Shown in pieces: positions 8,518-17,222 of a stretch of DNA of 44,618 bases. The notes under the pieces were generated by a model, which saw nothing but the letters and a program-made list of their open reading frames with translations, had not been told where the DNA came from and did no database searches. The first letter of the stretch is position 1. The number at the start of each line of letters is the position of its first letter. This stretch comes from Methanobacteriota archaeon (GTDB taxonomy: Archaea; Thermoplasmatota; Poseidoniia; Poseidoniales; Poseidoniaceae): assembly GCA_004195515.1 (NCBI GenBank), contig PSPR01000003.1, positions 1 through 44,618 on the forward strand. Direction: 5' to 3'. The translations under genes were made by a program, and so were the position numbers.

Positions 8518-9924
8518 TCAAATAATTGATTCAATCTGCGGCTTTTGTACCACGTGATGGCCATGGTAGGCAAAAATTGCTAGGACTATTGCAGCAAATA
8601 GAATCATGATTGCATTGCCTATGAGAATCATCACAACGGCGCTGCCAATCGCTGTCGTTTCGAATAAGAACTTCCAAACTAACATTTTGTCTTTCGACCA
8701 AGAGCGGGCTTTGGCTTGTTGGAAAAGCCAAGCGGTGTAAATTCCGGTTAAGCACGCGAATGGAATTCCAATATATGCTAAATATATGAGTAGATTTTGG
8801 TCCAAATCAAAGATTAAAACCAATGTGGTTAGGGCTAAAATACCTCCAAAGCCAGAGATGATAACAGCGCCCTTAACCAACCATGAAGAGAAATTTGGTC
8901 TCAATAATACATAGAGGAATCTTTCAGGTCGGTCGAGATCTTTCACCAATAAGAGGCCGGTTAATGCGAGGAATCCGATTCCGATTCCAATTACTGGCCA
9001 CCATAGGTCGGCCATATCGAGATAACCGGCTAACCAAGCGATCATTGCGACCATGTAGGTGCCAGCGGCAACGGCTTTGGTCCAAATATAGGCACTAACT
9101 TCCCAGCCCCAAAGAATTCCTTTGGATGGCGCATCATAGGCTCTTTTTGCTTTTGGTGAAGTGTCTTGGAGTTTTTGTGCGACATCCCGAATGATAGCAG
9201 CATCTCGTGGTGCAGCATCCTTTGCCTTCATCTCCAATGCTAATTGAACCAACATTGAATGGCTATCAGATGCGCCAAGTCTTTGGTCAGCATATTTTGC
9301 AAAATGACCTACGCCGGCTGCTTGTTCGGACCACATATAGGATCCTGTGGCCTCGGTAGCGTTTGGATTTAGCATATCTTCTGAAGTATCTAAATAGTAA
9401 ACATTTGGAATTGTATTTGCCTCAGGTTTTCTTACTGTGGTTTCGTTTTCGGCTAATAAAACCGACAGATTTGATTCAGGGTCATGAAGATCGCCCGATA
9501 CGATTGCTTCAACCGGGCAAACGATAACACAAGCGGGCTCATATGAGTTCTCGATTCTGTGAGCACAATAATTACACTTTGCTGCTGTGCCATTGTTTGG
9601 GTCGATATATAGAGCGTCATACGGACACGCTTGCATGCAGGATTTACAACCGATGCAGCGCTCGTCATCGAAGTCGACAATTCCGTCGCTTCGGGTGTTG
9701 AGGGCACTGGTTGGGCAAATGGTAGTGCACGGGGCATCCTCACAATGGTTGCAGCGATGAACACTAAATTCACGGCTTGAATTGGGATAAACTCCAGTTT
9801 CGATATATTTGACGTGGGTTCGATTTACCCCTACAGGGACATCGTGTTCTGATTTACATGCGACGGTACAAGCATGGCAACCGATACATTTACGATTGTC
9901 TATTGCGAATCCGTAATTGACCAT
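8518..9924 (-). CDS. Fused 4Fe-4S electron-transfer subunit (DmsB/SoeB-like) plus NrfD/DmsC-like membrane anchor
   Basis: N-terminal CIGCHACTVACKSEHDVP, CNHCEDAPCTTICP, CIGCKSCMQACPYDA and CNYCAHRI...PACVIVCP cysteine clusters, followed by a hydrophobic C-terminal half starting WGWEVSAYIWTKAVAAGTYM. ATG at 9924 is preceded by GGTGAT; the track start at 9978 lies upstream. Confidence 0.88.
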   Translation of the reverse strand: MVNYGFAIDNRKCIGCHACTVACKSEHDVPVGVNRTHVKYIETGVYPNSSREFSVHRCNHCEDAPCTTICPTSALNTRSDGIVDFDDERCIGCKSCMQACPYDALYIDPNNGTAAKCNYCAHRIENSYEPACVIVCPVEAIVSGDLHDPESNLSVLLAENETTVRKPEANTIPNVYYLDTSEDMLNPNATEATGSYMWSEQAAGVGHFAKYADQRLGASDSHSMLVQLALEMKAKDAAPRDAAIIRDVAQKLQDTSPKAKRAYDAPSKGILWGWEVSAYIWTKAVAAGTYMVAMIAWLAGYLDMADLWWPVIGIGIGFLALTGLLLVKDLDRPERFLYVLLRPNFSSWLVKGAVIISGFGGILALTTLVLIFDLDQNLLIYLAYIGIPFACLTGIYTAWLFQQAKARSWSKDKMLVWKFLFETTAIGSAVVMILIGNAIMILFAAIVLAIFAYHGHHVVQKPQIESII

Positions 9925-9937
9925 ATCTATCACCGGT

Positions 9938-11062
9938 TTATTGTTGTGCAGCAGATGCTGCACATTGGTTTTTACCAATGTCCATTTCCTTTTGTTTACA
10001 CGAATCTGGGTTGATTACCCCAACATTCACCTTTCTAATTTCTGAATAAACATCTGGTTGAGGTTGCATATTATCTTTGATGAATTCGACAAAGGTGTTT
10101 TCATTATCGATTGAATAAATATTAGAATTTAATTCGATTATCTCTCCGAATGTTTTACCGATGACTCCATCGTTAAATTCCCGTTTCCAGCAAGAAAAAT
10201 GGCCAGGTAGAGTCATTAAATTATCGGGGAGGACAGTTATTTTTGTTTTCAAAGTATGATAGAGTTGTTTTGCCCATTCGACGACTTGTCCACCTAAATC
10301 AGGTCTGCCAATGCTCAAAATAAACACGGTATCTCCTGAGATCATCCATTTGTTATCGATGATAAATGTAGTTGAACCTGGTGTATGGCCCGGTGAGTGG
10401 ATTACTTGAACTTGATAGCCTCCACTCAATGTGAAAATCTCTTCATCGGCTAGTGAATAATATTCATATGCTGCCCATGAGAAATCTTCATCGTTAACAG
10501 CGTAAATAACATCTTCAAATTGTGGGCCGCCCGAGATGTAGTCGGCCTGAAGATGGGTCTCAAATACATGGGATATTTTCATCCCATTAGCGGCTGCGAA
10601 TTCATTATAAAACTCGACATTCCTTGAAGGGTCAAAGATGAACATCTCGTTTCCATGACCTAGAACATACGAACACGATCCTTTTGCAGGTCGGATAAAT
10701 TGCCATAAATTGTATCCATTTGAATGCAATCGGGTTGGCACCAATAGATCACCCCAAGTTTGGAAACCGTTTTCTAGATATGAAAGGTTTTGATAACCGT
10801 GGGATTCGAGGATAGTTGCTACGAAAACTGAAGATGATTCCTTTGCACAAATTATTTTCAATTCAATATCGGTGGGAACTTTTGCCAAACAGTTAGCTTC
10901 ATCCTCGATGAAATCAAAATATGGAATGTTAACAATTTCAAAATCACTCGGTCCTTCGACATGAGATTCATTAAAATCGGATTCGTTTCGAACATCGACA
11001 ACGAGAAAAACCTCGCCGTTCTTCATCGATTCAAACAATTCCAATGCGGTAAAACTCTCCAT
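9938..11062 (-). CDS. Rhodanese + metallo-beta-lactamase fusion, persulfide dioxygenase (ETHE1)-like
   Basis: N-terminal rhodanese-like domain with candidate active-site Cys (IICAKESSS). C-terminal MBL fold with ETHLQADYISGG, HSPGHTPGSTTFII, ISGDTVF and LPGHFSCWKREF. ATG preceded by GAGGT. Confidence 0.85.
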   Translation of the reverse strand: MESFTALELFESMKNGEVFLVVDVRNESDFNESHVEGPSDFEIVNIPYFDFIEDEANCLAKVPTDIELKIICAKESSSVFVATILESHGYQNLSYLENGFQTWGDLLVPTRLHSNGYNLWQFIRPAKGSCSYVLGHGNEMFIFDPSRNVEFYNEFAAANGMKISHVFETHLQADYISGGPQFEDVIYAVNDEDFSWAAYEYYSLADEEIFTLSGGYQVQVIHSPGHTPGSTTFIIDNKWMISGDTVFILSIGRPDLGGQVVEWAKQLYHTLKTKITVLPDNLMTLPGHFSCWKREFNDGVIGKTFGEIIELNSNIYSIDNENTFVEFIKDNMQPQPDVYSEIRKVNVGVINPDSCKQKEMDIGKNQCAASAAQQ

Positions 11063-11071
11063 AGATTTACC

Positions 11072-11587
11072 TCAGATGAATAATTGGATATCCGAATCTG
11101 CAGCAAAGTCAAGGAATGCTGCGGCACCACCATAACTAACGCCTTCTATGAATTCTTCTTTCTCAAATCCGAAAACATCCATTGTCATTTGGCAAGCGAT
11201 CAATTCGACGCCTAGCAGTTCACACATATCTCGCAATTCGGTTATAGTTGCAACGCCTTTGTTTTTGAAGGTCTTCTTCATCAAGCCGGTCGCGACACTC
11301 TCAAATCCAGGCATGTTTCCACTGATTGCATTCGGGATTGGCCAATTGATATTTTGGAAAAATTGTGGGCCAAACGGCATCTTCATCGGCATAGCCGGAT
11401 TTCCGGTAGGGGTGACTTTTGGATTGATTTTCTTTTTGAGAAGGGGGAGTCCGTAAAAGGTGAAGAATATCTTCACCTCCATATCCATAGCAGCGGCTGT
11501 AGAAGCGAGGATGAACGGGGGGTAAGCCCAATCAAGAGAGCCTTGGCTGGCTATAATTGCCATTTTCTTCTTTGGCTTTGCGACCAT
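11072..11587 (-). CDS. DsrE/DsrF-like (DsrE2-type) sulfur-relay protein
   Basis: KKKMAIIASQGSLDWAYPPFILASTAAAMDMEVKIFFTFYGLPLL ... LGVELIACQMTMDVFGFEKEEFIEGVSYGGAAAFLDFA, including the conserved C-terminal Cys. Start set at 11587, preceded by GAGGTGAG; the track ORF extends into tusA. Confidence 0.85.
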   Translation of the reverse strand: MVAKPKKKMAIIASQGSLDWAYPPFILASTAAAMDMEVKIFFTFYGLPLLKKKINPKVTPTGNPAMPMKMPFGPQFFQNINWPIPNAISGNMPGFESVATGLMKKTFKNKGVATITELRDMCELLGVELIACQMTMDVFGFEKEEFIEGVSYGGAAAFLDFAADSDIQLFI

Positions 11588-11588
11588 T

Positions 11589-11822
11589 TCACTCACCTCT
11601 TTCGATGTAGAAAAGGTACCCTTCATCTGTTTCTTCATTTGAAAGTAATTTATGGCCAACTCGTTCAGCCCAAGCAGGAATATCCTTGCAAGATCCAGGG
11701 TCGCTGGTAATTAATTTCAGAACTTTGCCAGCAGCCATAGTGTCAATTTTCATTTTTGTCTTCAAGACCGGCATTGGGCATTGCATGCCTTTGCAGTCAA
11801 TTGTTTCATCGTATAAAGTCAT
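11589..11822 (-). CDS. tusA: TusA-family sulfurtransferase
   Basis: DCKGMQCPMPVLKTKMKIDTMAAGKVLKLITSDPGSCKDIPAWAERVGHKLL: CPxP motif and typical length. Confidence 0.92.
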   Translation of the reverse strand: MTLYDETIDCKGMQCPMPVLKTKMKIDTMAAGKVLKLITSDPGSCKDIPAWAERVGHKLLSNEETDEGYLFYIERGE

Positions 11823-11823
11823 C

Positions 11824-12141
11824 TTAATCTCTCTCCTTCATTTCCTCTTGGGTTTTAACCAAGCAATCCAACATCTTGTGGACAAGTGGATTGGGTAGGG
11901 AATATTTCATCATATTTCCATCTCTTCGGCAACTCACAACTCCCTTGTCTTTCAAAAGGCGCAGGTGTTGTGAGGTAATCGGTTGAGTCAAATCGCACCA
12001 TTTGCTGATCTGGCCAACGTTTTTCTCGCCGTTTTGAATGTATTCTACAATAGCAATTCTATCAGCGTGTCCAAGTAATTTAATTATCTCGGAAACCTCT
12101 TTGACAAATTCTGGTTCAAGCCGATTTTGTACGTCTAACAT
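11824..12141 (-). CDS. ArsR-family winged-helix transcriptional regulator (copy 1)
   Basis: IIKLLGHADRIAIVEYIQNGEKNVGQISKWCDLTQPITSQHLRLLKDKGVVSCRRDGNMMKYSL. Confidence 0.9.
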   Translation of the reverse strand: MLDVQNRLEPEFVKEVSEIIKLLGHADRIAIVEYIQNGEKNVGQISKWCDLTQPITSQHLRLLKDKGVVSCRRDGNMMKYSLPNPLVHKMLDCLVKTQEEMKERD

Positions 12142-12165
12142 GTTCGTCCCCGCATCGGCTGTAAC

Positions 12166-12190
12166 TCAGGAATCATATAATGATTTCTGA
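12166..12190. promoter_or_regulatory. Candidate ArsR operator: 25-bp inverted repeat upstream of the sulfur operon
   Basis: TCAGgAATCATataATGATTtCTGA; 10 of 11 arm pairs match around a 3-nt centre. It lies 25-49 bp upstream of the arsR ATG and includes TATA-like sequence. Confidence 0.6.
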
Positions 12191-12215
12191 ATATCGCCAT
12201 TTAGCAATATGTGGT

Positions 12216-13055
12216 CTATCTCATCTTATCTGCCATACTTCCTCTAAAGGTTAGCAATTTCAGATGTGGCCCTTGAAGGTCGACGGTAATGGTTGCTCCG
12301 CGATTGAAATGGTATTCATCCCATCCATCCGGTACGACATAACCGCGGTGCATATCGCTGGTGATGACGGTCGTTTGGTCTGTCCACTCAAAATATGATT
12401 CATCGGTAATTGTAGGGTCCAAGTCTCTTGCAATTACCAAATAATGGGAATTCGACTGCTCAGCATTTCCACAATTGGTTTTCCTTGAAATTTGTTTAAA
12501 CCAAGCACCTTGGCCAAGCCAAGTTGAGAATAATAGCCCACTTGAATGCTGAGATATATCGAGCCCTCCTCGGCGCAGGTGGTATTTTGATGGTGCGTAT
12601 TGGTGGGTATTTGCAATAAGTAAATCGTTCATTGCAGGGTCAGAACGAATTCGATTTCCACTAGTTGTTTCAATCGTAGCTTGTAACCTCGGTAATTCAT
12701 TGATGATTGCCTTACCTGAGAGTGCGGCTTCTAAATCAGTAGAAAATGTTTCAACATCGCTATCCATGTAAAATCCAAACGAGCCCTCTGGATCTTCGCT
12801 TCTAGGGTGAGAATTTACGCCCATTACCGGCGTATTGGAATCGATATTATGTGATATTGAAGTCAAAGTTCCATCTCCTCCTAGAACGATAACCAAATCC
12901 CTGCCGATGAAGTCAGCCCGCCGAACTTGCTCACGAGCACGAACGTCTACACGAATCTCTCGGGCAGTATTTTCTAATACCTCTTTTACGGTTTGGAGTG
13001 AGAGGTCATGGACCGACTCGAAGTTCTTCTTGTAGACTAGGAGAACATCAGCCAT
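12216..13055 (-). CDS. NAD(+) kinase-like protein
   Basis: GRDLVIVLGGDGTLTSISHNI (GGDGT motif) and NDLLIANTH; likely start MADVLLVYKK at 13055. Confidence 0.75.
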   Translation of the reverse strand: MADVLLVYKKNFESVHDLSLQTVKEVLENTAREIRVDVRAREQVRRADFIGRDLVIVLGGDGTLTSISHNIDSNTPVMGVNSHPRSEDPEGSFGFYMDSDVETFSTDLEAALSGKAIINELPRLQATIETTSGNRIRSDPAMNDLLIANTHQYAPSKYHLRRGGLDISQHSSGLLFSTWLGQGAWFKQISRKTNCGNAEQSNSHYLVIARDLDPTITDESYFEWTDQTTVITSDMHRGYVVPDGWDEYHFNRGATITVDLQGPHLKLLTFRGSMADKMR

Positions 13056-13132
13056 GGCCGTTCCAGCAGTCACTACTTCTTGATGCTAGCCCAATAACAA
13101 GGTTGATTGGCTAAAGCCATCGGTCTGACTCC

Positions 13133-13696
13133 ATGCAGCCAGACCTACAAGGCCAACCGACCCAAGACCCATATGGGCAACCTCAACCAGTCATGATTGA
13201 CCCAGTAACTGGGATGCCTGCCAATGTCATAATGATTCAACCAAAATCCGGAGCACCTAAGGTGATTGGAATATTCATCATCATCTTTGCTGTGCTCAGT
13301 GGGCTGGCCTCTATTGCTAGCATCGGTGATGCTCTCGCAATTGGTGGATTATTCTTGGTTCTTCATTCAATCGGAATCTTAGTCTCTGTGGGAACAGGAG
13401 TTGGTGGTGCGATGATGGTTCAATATCAAAAGCGAGGTGTCCATCTGGTATTGGCAATGATTTTTATCGGTCTGATCATTGGTGTGGCAAATATGACTAT
13501 GTTTGATGATCTATTAGAGCAACAAGATGGCGATATGACCGTAGAAGAACAAGAATTTATGGATGCAAATTCGGGATTATTTGCGGGGATTGGAATGGCT
13601 GTGACAATAATTTGCCAAGGACTGTGCGGCTTGATCGTAGCGATTCCATTGATGGTCAGCAATAACGGCCTTGATGACTCAAAGTTATTTGGCTGA
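13133..13696 (+). CDS. Membrane protein with P/Q-rich N-terminus, function unknown
   Basis: MQPDLQGQPTQDPYGQPQP leader followed by several hydrophobic segments. Confidence 0.6.
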   Translation: MQPDLQGQPTQDPYGQPQPVMIDPVTGMPANVIMIQPKSGAPKVIGIFIIIFAVLSGLASIASIGDALAIGGLFLVLHSIGILVSVGTGVGGAMMVQYQKRGVHLVLAMIFIGLIIGVANMTMFDDLLEQQDGDMTVEEQEFMDANSGLFAGIGMAVTIICQGLCGLIVAIPLMVSNNGLDDSKLFG

Positions 13697-13714
13697 AACT
13701 ACGGGTTGGATTCC

Positions 13715-14176
13715 ATGGGCGAATTGATAACAGGCCAAGCGGCAACTTATGTCGAAGAGATATGGGTTGAAACCGCAAAGCGCTACGAAATTATTTGCAT
13801 CACAAGAGATGTGGAAAAAGTCGTAAAGGAAAGCGGGATCAAAGATGGGCTTGTCTTGGTCAATCCAATGCATATTACCGCTTCTTGCTATGTGAACGAC
13901 CTCGAATATGGCCTCCATCACGACATTATGCAATGGCTGGAAAAGATCGCTCCATATCATGGCCAAGATGGTAAATCAGGTGAGGAATATCATCATCACC
14001 GTACCGGGGAGGATAATGGTGATGCTCACCTCAAGCGTCAATTGATGGGTCAGCAAGTTACTATGGCTGTAAAAAATGGTCGTCTTCATCTGGGAAATTG
14101 GGAACAAATTCACTATGCTGAATTTGATGGAAAACGCCAAAAAAGAATCTTAATCAAAGTTGTAGGTGTTATTTGA
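13715..14176 (+). CDS. YjbQ / UPF0047-family protein
   Basis: [39 protein letters not shown]...[47 protein letters not shown]. Confidence 0.88.
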   Translation: MGELITGQAATYVEEIWVETAKRYEIICITRDVEKVVKESGIKDGLVLVNPMHITASCYVNDLEYGLHHDIMQWLEKIAPYHGQDGKSGEEYHHHRTGEDNGDAHLKRQLMGQQVTMAVKNGRLHLGNWEQIHYAEFDGKRQKRILIKVVGVI

Positions 14177-14592
14177 TGGTAGAATTATCACAACCTGGCC
14201 AGCTTAGTGGGATAGCAGTTCAAATTGGTATCGAGAGAGGAGAATGGGGGTCTGGAAAGGCTTCAGTTACCCTTGATATAGAATCGCGCCATTGCAATAA
14301 AGGTGGTGTGGCGCATGGTGGTTTGTACACCATGATGCTCGATATGGCACTTGGTGGAGGGCTTGTATCCATACTCCCAGTCAATGAATGGTGTGCTACA
14401 ACTCAACTCAATACCTCATTCATTAGTGCCGCAAGGCCAGGTGAAAAAATCTCAGCACGAGGTCATGTGGTCAAGCGTGGAAGAAATGTTGCTCATTTAG
14501 CTGGCGAAATCACATCTGAATCAGGACGAGTAATTGCGACGGCAACTGGAACCTGGGCGATTTGGGACCACAAACCCGCCAGCATGAAATAA
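14173..14592 (+). CDS. PaaI-like hotdog-fold thioesterase
   Basis: [23 protein letters not shown], typical HGG(x)xxxLxD pattern. Confidence 0.82.
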   Translation: MMVELSQPGQLSGIAVQIGIERGEWGSGKASVTLDIESRHCNKGGVAHGGLYTMMLDMALGGGLVSILPVNEWCATTQLNTSFISAARPGEKISARGHVVKRGRNVAHLAGEITSESGRVIATATGTWAIWDHKPASMK

Positions 14593-14626
14593 ATTGCATA
14601 CATTGATGTTCTAATGCTCATCCCCT

Positions 14627-15967
14627 TTGCTTATGCAACTGGATGAATTAGACTTGAATGGTGGCGCCTTTTCGATGACTTTGCCTTACCATTTTTGGGG
14701 CTGGGTCATATGGGCTATTGGATTGGTATTGATTCCAGTTGGCATTATTTTGACGGGTGACAATGGCCCAATCACGCTTGTATTCACTATGGTTGGTCTT
14801 TTGCTGATGGCATTTACAACACCGGGTTCATTTGAGGCATCTTTACACAAGGTTCGCCAAAATGCAATAGATCCTGCTGAATTGGAAGCAAAAGCCGAGG
14901 CAAGTGGACTTTCTATCGATAATTGGTGGTTACAACAAACCACCTATGTGCCAACAAACGACCCAAGTGATTGGATTTTGCCAGCACCTGGTCCGGCAAC
15001 ATGGGACGAAGAAAATCGATATGGTCCTCACGAAGATGGCTCGGCTCTACCGGAACATCCTGTCAAGGTAGGAACACCGATTCCTGCCTCGTTTACCTTA
15101 TTCAGCGTGTACTCGTTTGGTGCGATTGCTATAATACTCTATATTGGAGCAATCATCACTCCGACAGTCGAAAAGACATTCATACCACCATTGGTTATTG
15201 CCGCAATCGGCTTGATCGCAACTCTCATCGGATATTTTAGAGCAAAAATAATCCGTCAAATGATGGACACACCTACCTCCTTAATCCGCTCAATGGCAGT
15301 TGGAAATCCGGAATTGGTTGGGCAAGTCAGGCCTGCTCCAGAGGGTTGTTTGACCGTAGTTGTCGATGGAAATCAAAACATGACAACCCCAAATATGGTT
15401 GGCTATCGTTGGACCTATGAGCAATACCAATGCCGTACTACTACTGATTCAGATGGTAATCGCAAGGAAACTTGCAATTGGGTTACCGTCAGGTCAGATG
15501 ATGGTGGTTGTCCATTCGTACTTCATGATGGAACCGGAGGTGTGAGGGTAAACCTTCAATCATTCAAGCGAACCGATTGGGGCAAATATCTCAAGCGATG
15601 GGATGGGTCCTTTGCACAAACCCTTGGCAAGCAATTGATGGCATCTGCAGTAGCAGGGTTATTGGGTGGAGCAACAATCAAGAAACACCGTTGGACACTT
15701 TATGGTTTAAAACTAGGAAACCCCGTCTACTTATTGGGTCAAGCCAGCCCCCGCCCTCAGGAATCATTGGCAGCAGAGAACCTCGATGGTTCGCTTGCAA
15801 ATTCTCTTTTGGAAGTTTGGGGCCATGAAGATGCTCCTGGCATAAAGTGCACATTGCATCGGGGGACCGAGTTGTCAAATCTTGGCCGCTCTCGTTCTCC
15901 GCTCGAGATGGTGATGGTTCCGGCGATTTTGATGATTGGCGGATTAGCCCTTCTTGGAATTGCGTGA
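14627..15967 (+). CDS. Membrane protein with GIDE/BAM (MUL1-like)-type domain, function unknown
   Basis: TM segments; LVGQVRPAPEGCLTVVVDG...MVGYRWTYEQYQ...WVTVRSDDGGCPFVLHDGTGGVRVN...KKHRWTLYGLKLGNPVYLLGQA resembles the GIDE-domain layout. Confidence 0.55.
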   Translation: MLMQLDELDLNGGAFSMTLPYHFWGWVIWAIGLVLIPVGIILTGDNGPITLVFTMVGLLLMAFTTPGSFEASLHKVRQNAIDPAELEAKAEASGLSIDNWWLQQTTYVPTNDPSDWILPAPGPATWDEENRYGPHEDGSALPEHPVKVGTPIPASFTLFSVYSFGAIAIILYIGAIITPTVEKTFIPPLVIAAIGLIATLIGYFRAKIIRQMMDTPTSLIRSMAVGNPELVGQVRPAPEGCLTVVVDGNQNMTTPNMVGYRWTYEQYQCRTTTDSDGNRKETCNWVTVRSDDGGCPFVLHDGTGGVRVNLQSFKRTDWGKYLKRWDGSFAQTLGKQLMASAVAGLLGGATIKKHRWTLYGLKLGNPVYLLGQASPRPQESLAAENLDGSLANSLLEVWGHEDAPGIKCTLHRGTELSNLGRSRSPLEMVMVPAILMIGGLALLGIA

Positions 15968-16000
15968 AGGTTCTTCAATCAGAGCCTTTTGGCCAACAAT

Positions 16001-17221
16001 ATGGCAGAAGATGTTGTTATTGTTGGAGGGGCGCGTACCCCATTTTGTGAATGGCAAGGTGGCAAGCGTGGAGATGGCCAACCTGGCGGTTTACTCAAAG
16101 ACGTAAGCGCATTAAAATTGGGTGAAATCGCAATCACAGCTGCTTTGGAAAAGACCGGCACCGATCCTACAAAGGTCGACCATGTCGTAATGGGATATGC
16201 TCTTCAAACATGTGATCAAGCGATTTTCGGCGCTCGACACGCCGGTTTAGGTGCTGGCATTCCACAAGAAGTTCCAATGCTCACACTTTCAAGAATTTGC
16301 GGTAGTGGAGTTCAGTCGATTATTTCAGGAGCACAGATGATTATGCTTGGCGAAGCAAAAACAGTAGTTGCCGGTGGCATGGAAAATTTATCCCAAGCAC
16401 CGCACGTATTGCGTGGGATGCGAGACACCTACCGATTAGCTCGACCACCGAGAGCTGGTGTCGAATTAGAAAAAGATATGGAGGATTATTTATTCACCAA
16501 TTTATTGGATGGATTTTGTGGTTCATTTATGGCTCAAACCAGCGATGAAATTTGTAAACGAAAAGGTGTTACCAGAGAACAAACCGATGAATTTGCTGCA
16601 CTTTCACACTCTCGAACCGCATCCTCGATAGCCAACGATATTTGGGCTCAAGAAATTGTTGCGGTCGGAGATGTTGGCCACAAAGACGAGGACCACGTCG
16701 TCCTCGATTGTAGTGTGGAAACATTGGCAGGTCTACGAACTGCATTTGGCCCCGATAGCCTAGTCACCGCTGGAAATGCCAGCGGTGTGGTCGATGGGGC
16801 AGCAGCAGTTGTGATCAAGTCGGCATCTCAAGCCAAAGCCGATGGAGATTCTCCATTGGCTCGAATAGTGTCTTGGGGCATCGTCGGGCTCGAACCTGCT
16901 ATCATGGCATATGGGCCAGTTCCTAGTAGCCGTCTTGCTTTGGAGAGGGCAGGATTGAGCATCGGTGACATCGATCGTTGGGAGATTAACGAAGCATTCG
17001 CAGGTCAAGCTGTCGCTTGTATCAAAGATCTTGAACTCGACATTGCAAAAGTCAATGTCAACGGTGGGGCGGTTGGATTAGGTCATCCATTAGCCGCGAC
17101 TGGAACTCGATTGGTTCTAACCCTCGCACATGAATTACAACGGTGTGGCGGAAAATATGGCGTCGCAACCGCTTGTATCGGTGGCGGTCAAGGTATTGCA
17201 ATGGTTATAGAAGCCCTTTGA
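16001..17221 (+). CDS. Thiolase / acetyl-CoA C-acyltransferase
   Basis: MAEDVVIVGGARTPF, LSRICGSGVQSIISGAQMI (active-site Cys), NVNGGAVGLGHPLAATGTR, VATACIGGGQGIAMV. Confidence 0.94.
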   Translation: MAEDVVIVGGARTPFCEWQGGKRGDGQPGGLLKDVSALKLGEIAITAALEKTGTDPTKVDHVVMGYALQTCDQAIFGARHAGLGAGIPQEVPMLTLSRICGSGVQSIISGAQMIMLGEAKTVVAGGMENLSQAPHVLRGMRDTYRLARPPRAGVELEKDMEDYLFTNLLDGFCGSFMAQTSDEICKRKGVTREQTDEFAALSHSRTASSIANDIWAQEIVAVGDVGHKDEDHVVLDCSVETLAGLRTAFGPDSLVTAGNASGVVDGAAAVVIKSASQAKADGDSPLARIVSWGIVGLEPAIMAYGPVPSSRLALERAGLSIGDIDRWEINEAFAGQAVACIKDLELDIAKVNVNGGAVGLGHPLAATGTRLVLTLAHELQRCGGKYGVATACIGGGQGIAMVIEAL

Positions 17222-17222
17222 C

